Shown: piece by piece, positions 1 through 6,401 of the stretch | Position numbering within the stretch: position 1 is the stretch's first letter | Layout: each line of letters begins with the position of its first letter | Program-made: the position numbers and the translations under genes | Notes under the pieces: model-generated | Told to the model about the DNA's origin: nothing | The model's input: the letters and a program-made list of their open reading frames with translations, nothing else | Databases searched by the model: none | From: an uncultured Spirochaetales bacterium | GTDB taxonomy: Bacteria; UBP6; UBA1177 | NCBI GenBank assembly: GCA_902780365.1 | Contig: CACZFE010000047.1 | Coordinates: 1 to 10,170, forward strand | DNA: 10,170 bases | Direction of reading: 5' to 3'

Positions 1-1809
1 TTCGGCAAGTGCGACGACACCTGCACTGAAACCATAACATGGAAATGCGGTGACGGTGTTGTTGACTATGTTCACGGAGAAACCTGCGATGACGAAGACC
101 TCAACGGAACTCCGAGGCACTGCAATTCGACATGCAACGGTCCTACTCCTTACTGCGGAGACGGAAGGACTCAGCGCGAAGAGTGTACATACCTGCTTCA
201 ATGCGATGAAGAAATTACTGAAAACTGCTGTGAAATAGTTACTGGAATGAATGAAGCGTGCGATAAAGGCGATGAAAACGGCAATCCTAGACGCTGTTAC
301 AATGATTGCTCAGGTTTCTGCGGAGACGGGAAAATACAGAAGGAAGATTGCGGATCACTGCCTCTCTGTGATGAAAATACGACTGAAAACTGCTGCGTAG
401 TTGCAGTAGGAGTAAACGAAGATTGCGATGAAGGATATGACTTCAACGGACAATCCGGTCACTGCAACCAGATATGCACAGGCAGCACGGCCGTCTGCGG
501 CAACGGGGACGTGGAATACGGAGAAGCTTGTGACGACGGCAACACAGCTGATAACGACTACTGCTCGGCTGACTGCCAGAGGATAACAGGTTACTGCGGA
601 GACGGAACAGTGCAGACAAACGAAACCTGCGATGAAGGCGAAGAAAACAACGGATATCACGGTCACTGCAACATGGCTTGCGACGGCACCTCAGCATGCG
701 GCGACGGCGAACTGGGCAAAGATGAAATATGCGACGGTTCACTAATACCGTTTGACACACTGCAATGCAGCGATCTGCCCCAGTTTACAAACGGAGCTTC
801 TATATCTGAGTGCTTGAACTGCATGCTGGTTCTTTCTGCCTGCACATATGACAGCAGTTACACGAGTCCTTTCTTCGGAACAGGGCAGACTAACTGCTAC
901 GACGACAGTGGAACCGTAATCACACCGTGCCCCTCAGCCGGAGATTCTTTCTACGGTCAGGAACCTAACTTTAATAACTACACGCTGCATGACTATGAGG
1001 CTATTGCAAACGGTGAAATAATCAAAGACAATGCTACAGGACTCATGTGGATAGCAACAACACCATCAATTTACGGACTTGAAATAGAAGGTTTTGGCTA
1101 TCGCACCTGCACAGAAGATTTACCGGATCCTGGGAAATCGTGTACAGCAGAAGAAGCCGCTGCGTACTGCCACTTCCTTACCATAGGCGGCTACGACGAC
1201 TGGAGACTTCCGACCGTTGCCGAGTTGTCAACGATTACAGACTACGCTTCAGCTCCGCACATGTATTCAGGCTTCGCGAACACTAACGGATCCTACTGGA
1301 CTGACGAAGGACTTCGCTTCTCAAGTATCGACGGAACATACTCGCCGTCAACCGGCTCGGAAACAGCAAATATAAAATGCGTCCGTTCGGTAGAAGGATC
1401 AAACTGCACCGCATTCCAGTGTCAGAAAAAGACTGACAATTCAATGTTCATATTTGATTCACCGAACACGGTAATGACAGCTACTGAATCAGCTGATTCA
1501 ATAATTTTCAACTTCTGGTATTTTGAAGACCTCACGACCGGTGATACATGGGAAAATGCACTCCAGCTCTGCAGCAATCCCGGCAGCCCGAACGGTCTTA
1601 ACAACATGAGACTTCCTACTGTAAACGAGCTCATGTGGCTTATCGACAGAGAAAACGGAGGCTCGCTGATCAACGGATTCACGGGCACGGCATGGACTTC
1701 GACGACTGTCAACACGGCTCCGTCCGAGGCTTATGCCGTAAACTTCTTGACAGGAAGCGTCGTTCTCGAATCAAAGACAAACAACAACATTGTTATCTGC
1801 GTTGAATAG
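1..1809 (+). CDS. Cys-rich repeat surface protein with two DUF1566 domains (5' partial)
   Basis: The frame is open from base 1 to the TAG at 1807-1809 (602 visible residues), so the start and any signal peptide lie upstream of the window; the ATG at 247 is an internal Met. Visible residues 1 to about 250 are Cys-rich repeats with CGDG/CGNG and CD(D/E)G signatures, matching the myxococcus cysteine-rich/DUF4215 type. A leader motif (GQTNCYDD at 883-906, then FYGQE) precedes the first DUF1566 (Lcl C-terminal) domain, with GLMW at residues 347-350 and DWRLPT around 400-405. A second, more divergent DUF1566 domain spans about residues 480-602 (MRLPT from 536, AWTST from 564, ending in ICVE). The repeats are probably disulfide-bonded outside the cytoplasm, forming a stalk for the C-terminal domains. 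DUF1566 in Legionella Lcl is linked to glycosaminoglycan binding and adhesion; an adhesive role here is inference. It is followed after 9 bp by a lipoprotein gene with homologous C-terminal domains. Confidence 0.85.
   Translation, partial: FGKCDDTCTETITWKCGDGVVDYVHGETCDDEDLNGTPRHCNSTCNGPTPYCGDGRTQREECTYLLQCDEEITENCCEIVTGMNEACDKGDENGNPRRCYNDCSGFCGDGKIQKEDCGSLPLCDENTTENCCVVAVGVNEDCDEGYDFNGQSGHCNQICTGSTAVCGNGDVEYGEACDDGNTADNDYCSADCQRITGYCGDGTVQTNETCDEGEENNGYHGHCNMACDGTSACGDGELGKDEICDGSLIPFDTLQCSDLPQFTNGASISECLNCMLVLSACTYDSSYTSPFFGTGQTNCYDDSGTVITPCPSAGDSFYGQEPNFNNYTLHDYEAIANGEIIKDNATGLMWIATTPSIYGLEIEGFGYRTCTEDLPDPGKSCTAEEAAAYCHFLTIGGYDDWRLPTVAELSTITDYASAPHMYSGFANTNGSYWTDEGLRFSSIDGTYSPSTGSETANIKCVRSVEGSNCTAFQCQKKTDNSMFIFDSPNTVMTATESADSIIFNFWYFEDLTTGDTWENALQLCSNPGSPNGLNNMRLPTVNELMWLIDRENGGSLINGFTGTAWTSTTVNTAPSEAYAVNFLTGSVVLESKTNNNIVICVE
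46..741 (+). repeat. Six in-frame Cys-rich protein repeats (DUF4215-like)
   Basis: CG(D/N)G motifs begin at about 46, 154, 319, 496, 595 and 697. Spacing alternates between short units (about 33-36 codons) and long units (about 55-59 codons). The long units contain an inserted segment with ENCC...G.NE.CD, seen at about 217-267 and 391-429. The conservation is at protein level, with codons diverged, so this is an old modular duplication and not a recent tandem DNA repeat. Confidence 0.75.
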
Positions 1810-1813
1810 GAGG
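1808..1813 (+). promoter_or_regulatory. Ribosome binding site of the DUF1566 lipoprotein gene, overlapping the upstream stop
   Basis: The hexamer AGGAGG shares its first two bases with the TAG stop of the upstream gene and lies 5 nt before the ATG at 1819. It fixes the start of the downstream gene and suggests that ribosomes finishing the first gene help start the second. Confidence 0.75.
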
Positions 1814-1818
1814 CAATT

Positions 1819-3156
1819 ATGAAACTGAGGAATTTTTTCTTCTTTACGCTCGTTTTCGCAGCGCTTGTTTTCTGCATAAGCTGCGGAGGAAAAGGTAATA
1901 AATATCCCGACATTGACGATGATATTCTTACCGATGACGACCAGTTGCCGGAAGATGATGCCGACACGGACACAAAAAACGATGAGGATAAAGACACTAC
2001 TCCTGTAAACGACAACGATCCTTCCGACGATCCTCATCACGATTCAGATAAAGATGACACCGACACAGCCCCGGATGAAACCGATGCTGACACTGAGCCG
2101 GATGACAACGATACCGATACAACTGCCGATACCGAACCGGACGACAGCGATACCGATACTCATGACGACACCGACACGGAACCTGATGAAACCGGCGACG
2201 AGGACTCGATCCCGGAAAAAGACGATCCGACTGTAATCTGCACCGACCAGAGCCAATGCTTCAACAGCAAAAAAGAGATAACCTGCCCAACCTCTCCGGA
2301 TGCCGATTTCTTCGGCCAGGATGTCCAATACGCAAATAAAGGTTACTGCCTCATGAAAAGTTACACTACTTCAAGCGATCTCGTAACAGACAACATTACC
2401 GGTTTGGTATGGCAAAGGAAACTTCCCGAAACAGGTTGCCCGAATCACGGTGAAGGAACAAATATAATCGTATGCACTAAACAGGAAGCTGTTGATTACT
2501 GCAGCAACCTGAACTATGCAGGTTACAGCGACTGGAGACTGCCAACTCCGGAAGAATATGCAACGATCAAAAACTTCGGATCTATTCCTGCCATAGGCAT
2601 AACCGATGAAAACTACTTCCCGCTTCCTTCCACAACCACAACAATATTCTGGACGTCAGCATCCTCCTTAGCTTCGAGCGGAAAAAGCTGGGCGGTGGAT
2701 TTCCAGACAGGAGAAACGACGGAACTGGATGACACAAAGGCATCTTCTACATTCTATGTCCGCTGTGTCCGCGGAGAAGAACTTGCAAAACCCGATTTCA
2801 AGACTTTCACCGAAAACAATGAAGTGATCGTTTATGACGGCACACACAACCTGAAATGGACAAAAACTCTCGGTGAAGAAGTAATTTGGAAAGCGGCATT
2901 AAAATACTGCGAAGACCTTGAATATGCAGGTGAAACCGAATGGAGACTTCCCAACATCAACGAACTTGCATCGATAATTGACTACTCCCGCTCCAATCCG
3001 GCATCCCTGTTCCCAGGTCTGACTTCACCTTATCTCTGGAGCTCGACGACCTACATCGGATATCCGTCATCGGCATGGATCGCAGACATGTCCTCAGGAA
3101 CCGTTCAGTTCAATACCGGAAAAACCGTTCCCTTCAAAGTTATCTGTGTAAAATAA
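1819..3156 (+). CDS. Lipoprotein with Asp/Thr-rich stalk and tandem DUF1566 domains
   Basis: This is a 445-residue secreted lipoprotein. The N-terminus has a Lys/Arg start, a hydrophobic core (residues 6-21) and a lipobox-like CISC with the likely lipidated Cys22 followed by Gly; Cys at -3 is unusual. Residues 31-137 are an extremely acidic Asp/Glu/Thr/Pro stalk with imperfect repeats. A leader (residues 143-168: QSQCFN, ITCP, FFGQD) resembles the one in the preceding gene. DUF1566 domain one spans about 185-318 (GLVWQ 195-199, DWRLPTPEE 238-246, ending YVRCVRG), and domain two about 334-445 (LKWTK, EWRLPNINEL, LWSSTT, ending VICVK). The start is supported by AGGAGG 5 nt upstream. The stalk is long enough to hold the C-terminal domains off the membrane, and its carboxylates could bind cations; both are inferences. 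The ligand is unknown. The stop directly abuts that of the convergent Lgt-family gene. Confidence 0.85.
   Translation: MKLRNFFFFTLVFAALVFCISCGGKGNKYPDIDDDILTDDDQLPEDDADTDTKNDEDKDTTPVNDNDPSDDPHHDSDKDDTDTAPDETDADTEPDDNDTDTTADTEPDDSDTDTHDDTDTEPDETGDEDSIPEKDDPTVICTDQSQCFNSKKEITCPTSPDADFFGQDVQYANKGYCLMKSYTTSSDLVTDNITGLVWQRKLPETGCPNHGEGTNIIVCTKQEAVDYCSNLNYAGYSDWRLPTPEEYATIKNFGSIPAIGITDENYFPLPSTTTTIFWTSASSLASSGKSWAVDFQTGETTELDDTKASSTFYVRCVRGEELAKPDFKTFTENNEVIVYDGTHNLKWTKTLGEEVIWKAALKYCEDLEYAGETEWRLPNINELASIIDYSRSNPASLFPGLTSPYLWSSTTYIGYPSSAWIADMSSGTVQFNTGKTVPFKVICVK
2089..2160 (+). repeat. Imperfect 39-bp repeat encoding the acidic stalk
   Basis: Two copies of an 11-residue unit, DTEPDD(N/S)DTDT, begin at 2089 and 2128 (period 13 codons), with a shorter echo, DTEPDE, at about 2173. 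The copies differ at several third positions (for example gagccg against gaaccg), so the repeat is kept at protein level while the DNA has drifted. Confidence 0.7.
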
Positions 3157-4026
3157 CTACTTTTTCAGATCTTCAGCACTTTTAGTCTTTTTAAACAGCA
3201 TAAAACCGCCGGTAAAAAGAACGATAGAAATCCACTGGCTTGTGGAAAAGATAAGAAAACTTCCGCGTATGTCGTAGCGCAGAAATTCGATGAGGAAGCG
3301 TGTCACCGAGTATGAAAGAAGGAAAACCGCCGAAATATAGCCGGGATTTTTCTGCTCTTTTGAAGATGCAAGTCTAAGCAGCATGACAAATATTACAAAA
3401 TTACTGAACGAGTGGATAAGCTGCGTCGGAATAAGCGGCTGAGTGTCGGTAAAAAGGCTCGTATGCTCAGGGTCGATATGAAAAAGCGAGAACATTGTCT
3501 TCGAGCCTTGCGGAAAGCGTATCCCGAAAATTTGCGACGGTCTTCCGAAGCAGCAGCCTTCGAGAAAACAGCCGATCCTTGTCAGCCAGAGACCGTTTGC
3601 AACGCATATCGCAGCTGCGTCAGCCGTTTTGAGAAAAGATTTTTTGTCATGCGGATAAGCAATCAAGGTGAAAAGAGCACCGGCGATGAAACCGCCTAAA
3701 AGTCCGCCGTAAAAAACATGTCCCGGGGTAAAAGGGTTCAGCATTTTCATGAAGAGATAGCTTATCCCGTTCTCCTTCAGGCCTTCGATATATGTCATCA
3801 GCATTCCTTCGAAAAGGATGTGGAATATCTTTGAAACGACCAGAGCCGACGGAACTATGACAAGGGGCATCCCGATCATCTTTTTCAAGCTCAGACTAAA
3901 ACGTTTCGAAGTCCAGATCATGATCGGAAGCGTCATAAAAAACGAAAAAAAGAGGACTGTCATGTATGCGCCGGGATAAGGCGCTCCGAAATAATCGAAA
4001 ACCGTCTTGAAAAAATAGGGATTCAT
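3157..4026 (-). CDS. lgt: Prolipoprotein diacylglyceryl transferase family protein (Lgt-like)
   Basis: This 289-residue multi-spanning membrane protein is close to the usual Lgt length (E. coli 291). Lgt transfers diacylglycerol from phosphatidylglycerol to the lipobox cysteine of prolipoproteins in the inner membrane. Family landmarks are FYGGLLGG (105-112), TRIGCFLEGCCFGRP (149-163), PTQL (200-203) and YSVTRFLIEFLRYD (239-252). By my alignment R150, R243 and E247 match E. coli R143, R239 and E243, while the E. coli histidine H103 is Tyr106 and N146 is Cys153. Such variants occur in Lgt-like proteins, so this could be the housekeeping enzyme or a specialised paralogue; the window cannot say which. 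The ATG overlaps the upstream ATPase stop by 4 bp (ATGA) with only a weak Shine-Dalgarno, implying translational coupling. Lipoprotein genes lie in the same operon and next door on the other strand. Confidence 0.85.
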   Translation of the reverse strand: MNPYFFKTVFDYFGAPYPGAYMTVLFFSFFMTLPIMIWTSKRFSLSLKKMIGMPLVIVPSALVVSKIFHILFEGMLMTYIEGLKENGISYLFMKMLNPFTPGHVFYGGLLGGFIAGALFTLIAYPHDKKSFLKTADAAAICVANGLWLTRIGCFLEGCCFGRPSQIFGIRFPQGSKTMFSLFHIDPEHTSLFTDTQPLIPTQLIHSFSNFVIFVMLLRLASSKEQKNPGYISAVFLLSYSVTRFLIEFLRYDIRGSFLIFSTSQWISIVLFTGGFMLFKKTKSAEDLKK

Positions 4027-5651
4027 GCCTTCGCCTGCCTGTTTTCTTCGGTTATTTCAGGTTCCGGCTCCTGTTCAGGAGTATTTTTTGTTTTAAGATA
4101 GCCGCAGGATATGAGTTCGGTGTTTTCCGCATTCATCTTGAGTGTCTTGCAATACTGCTGGACAAAATTCTTCACATAAAGATCGGCCGGAAGCATATCG
4201 TATTTGTCTTTTTCTATCGCATCAAGGACAGTGTTTGATATTTTGGTGCGCGAAATTACAAATTCATACGAAATCCCGACCTCTTCCCTTATCTTCCTCA
4301 GAAGACTGCCGTTTACGGGCAAACCGCTGTATTTGCCGAATATTTCATTTGCATCGGCAAAGTCACTGTCGGACGAGGAGGAAACGACTTTCTTTTCCGC
4401 GCTGCGTCCGAAAACGTCCTTTTTGACAAGGACCTCTCTTTTCTTCACGCGGTTGTATTTTTTGAGCACTTCTCCGATTATGAAAATATCGGGAAACGAG
4501 GTTTCAAGAGAAAGAATATGGCTTTCAATATCCATGTCGTATTCCCGTCTTATCTCAGGATCATTGAGTTCCTGCGATATCGTATCGATCAGGGTGTTAA
4601 GGATAAAAAGGTCGCTGTCGCTGTAAATATCGCGCAGCATAGGATTGTCACCGACGTAGAGTTTTTTCAGCGTTTCATACTGCGTTTTTATATCCAGACT
4701 TGTGCATCCGCGGTCAAGACCGAACCATTCGTAATAATTGAAAGGCGATATTTTCAACTTCTTCTTAAGCGGACTTTTCCGGAACAGACAGCCCGAAAGC
4801 GTGCTTGCAAAGTTATCAAGGACATCGATAAATTCGGCATTTTTCTCAAGAGTAACAACGGGTTTCATGGCTGCTATCGAAGTCGGGACAAGATCGGAAT
4901 AAGGAATTTCCGCAATCAGATCCGTATCGACACCGAAACAGTTGCTTATTAAAAAACGGTAAAGCTGGGTGAATTCCCTGTCAGCCGCGCTGCGCAAACC
5001 GTTGTAAATTATGCCTATCTTCAAGTCGCCGGTGATATTTGCAATATGGGAAACGTTTTTCGGGATCGCCTGAGAAAGCAGAACGAGCAGGTTCCTGAAA
5101 GTGAAAAGGTAATCATTTTTCGCCCGCCTTATGTTCTGAGTTTCAAGCTGGATCTCGTATTTAAGTTCGACATTGCGCAGCCTGTAGTTGACAAGCGATC
5201 TGAAAAAATAGTTGCTCTTCTCAAACGAAACGAAATCAGGCGAAAGGAACATGAGCGAATAGTCGGCAATTCCGATAACATCCATAAGATCCGAATTTAT
5301 GACAGAGCCCATATCAATAAAGACAAAATCGAACTGCACCAGCCCCATCTCACCCTGCCAGCGTATCAGAAGATCGCTGATTTTTGAGCCGTGATACTGC
5401 AGGTTGCTGAAAAAGCTGAGATTCTGGTAATCAGTCGAAATAAGCGGCAGCACCGAAAAATGCTCCGCGACTTCATCAGAAACAGCTATTGTCGGAAGAT
5501 TGAGATATGAATGGAGCGTTCCGCCGTTAGGAGCCGCGTCAATCAAAAGAACCTTTTTTCCCTTCTGTGCAAGATAGATCGAAAGGTTCGCGATTATCAT
5601 GGATGTTCCTGCCCCGCCTTTCGGGGAAAACGCCGCGATCAGCTTTACCAT
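4023..5651 (-). CDS. MinD/FlhG-like ATPase fused to a J-like segment and a RodZ-type HTH
   Basis: This 542-residue protein has three parts. Residues 1-285 resemble MinD/FlhG/ParA ATPases: a P-loop KGGAGTS (11-17) with signature Lys11 but Thr in place of the GK lysine, LLIDAAPNGG (35-44), Walker B VFIDMG (110-115), and a C-terminal NGLRSAADREF...AEIPYSD segment typical of FlhG/MinD. Residues about 305-372 look like a J domain (YYEWFGLD at the start, DPEIRREYD at the end) but lack HPD. A Ser/Asp linker leads to residues 447-512, a RodZ-type HTH_25 domain (LRKIREEVGIS, SRTKIS, AIEKDKYDMLPADLYVKNFV). No transmembrane helix follows, unlike RodZ. The start has GAGGTG at 5658-5663, 6 nt upstream. 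It lies 15 bp after the ankyrin gene and overlaps the Lgt-like gene by 4 bp. A role in positioning or envelope organisation is inferred; the Thr-for-Lys P-loop is also seen in TadZ/CpaE-type proteins. Confidence 0.8.
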   Translation of the reverse strand: MVKLIAAFSPKGGAGTSMIIANLSIYLAQKGKKVLLIDAAPNGGTLHSYLNLPTIAVSDEVAEHFSVLPLISTDYQNLSFFSNLQYHGSKISDLLIRWQGEMGLVQFDFVFIDMGSVINSDLMDVIGIADYSLMFLSPDFVSFEKSNYFFRSLVNYRLRNVELKYEIQLETQNIRRAKNDYLFTFRNLLVLLSQAIPKNVSHIANITGDLKIGIIYNGLRSAADREFTQLYRFLISNCFGVDTDLIAEIPYSDLVPTSIAAMKPVVTLEKNAEFIDVLDNFASTLSGCLFRKSPLKKKLKISPFNYYEWFGLDRGCTSLDIKTQYETLKKLYVGDNPMLRDIYSDSDLFILNTLIDTISQELNDPEIRREYDMDIESHILSLETSFPDIFIIGEVLKKYNRVKKREVLVKKDVFGRSAEKKVVSSSSDSDFADANEIFGKYSGLPVNGSLLRKIREEVGISYEFVISRTKISNTVLDAIEKDKYDMLPADLYVKNFVQQYCKTLKMNAENTELISCGYLKTKNTPEQEPEPEITEENRQAKA

Positions 5652-5666
5652 TCAGTTCACCTCGTA

Positions 5667-6380
5667 TTACAGTTTCTCTTTTATTTTCTGCGTATAAGCC
5701 GCAAGCTCTTCAAAGGTCGCGCTGTCAAGCCGGCCTGCATCAAGCGATTCCGAAGCATAGTCAAGCGCCGTTTTTCCGCTGAAATCCTTTGAAAGAGGGG
5801 AAACTCCGGAAGATATGAGAAATTTCACATAATCCGCCTGTCCTTTTTCCGACGCAATTATGAGAAGTGTTTTTTTGTCTTTGTCACGCCTTTCAAGGTC
5901 AGTCGATTTTCCGGCAAGCATCCTGAACAATCCGGGATTTTCCTCTTTTGCGAGAGTTGCGAGAGTATTCGCGGCATCGCGTCCGAAATTGTCCTGGAAA
6001 TTGGCGTCGGCACCGTTTTCAAGCAGGAATTCCGCACATTCTTCGGAATTTCCGGCAGCAGCGTAATGCAGAGGCATTTTTTCGGAATTATCCATAATTT
6101 TGAGATTCGCACCTGCTGCGACCAGTTTTTTCAGCATCGTGCAGTCTTTTTTGGCCGAAGCCAGCATCACGGCGTTTCTCCCTGATTTATCGGCGAAATT
6201 GAGCAGTTCGGGCATTTTCAAGAAAATTTCGAGAGCAGCGGTGTCATCGTTTCCGACAGCCTCAAGAAGTCCCGTTCCGTCGGCTTCGTAGCCCATTCCG
6301 TGCAGAACGGAAGCATTATCCTTTGAACATGAAACAAAAGCGAAAGCGATCAAAAAAACGAATAAAACCGATGATTTCAT
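5667..6380 (-). CDS. Ankyrin-repeat lipoprotein
   Basis: From the ATG at 6380 this is 237 residues. A TTG two codons upstream (6386) is possible, but neither start has a clear Shine-Dalgarno, and ATG followed by Lys begins a normal signal peptide. The hydrophobic stretch ends in FVSC, so the lipidated residue is Cys18, with Ser at +2, which in E. coli rules favours the outer membrane. After it come about five or six ankyrin-type helical pairs, clearest at residues 66-95 (SGRNAVMLASAKKD...LVAAGANL), 100-131 (KMPLHYAAAGN...LLENGADANFQD) and 168-199 (KKTLLIIASEKG...LISSGVSP). Ankyrin repeats bind proteins; the partner is unknown. It sits 21 bp after the FHA gene and 15 bp before the ATPase-HTH gene. 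Its lipid attachment would depend on an Lgt enzyme, such as the one encoded two genes downstream. Confidence 0.85.
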   Translation of the reverse strand: MKSSVLFVFLIAFAFVSCSKDNASVLHGMGYEADGTGLLEAVGNDDTAALEIFLKMPELLNFADKSGRNAVMLASAKKDCTMLKKLVAAGANLKIMDNSEKMPLHYAAAGNSEECAEFLLENGADANFQDNFGRDAANTLATLAKEENPGLFRMLAGKSTDLERRDKDKKTLLIIASEKGQADYVKFLISSGVSPLSKDFSGKTALDYASESLDAGRLDSATFEELAAYTQKIKEKL

Positions 6381-6401
6381 CTGCAAAACTTGAGTTTTAA
6401 A

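Noticed and set aside
50..238. Short + strand frame in the Cys-rich repeat region
   Set aside because: It is out of frame with the repeat protein, which is open from base 1 with conserved CGDG motifs, so it is a shadow.
3085..3135. Possible hairpin (GGAAC...GTTCC) near the end of the lipoprotein gene
   Set aside because: The stem is only about 5 bp with a long loop and no following T-tract, so it is not a credible terminator.
4142..5387. Several + strand open frames of 90-145 codons opposite the ATPase-HTH gene
   Set aside because: They have no conserved motifs and lie wholly within a gene supported on the other strand.
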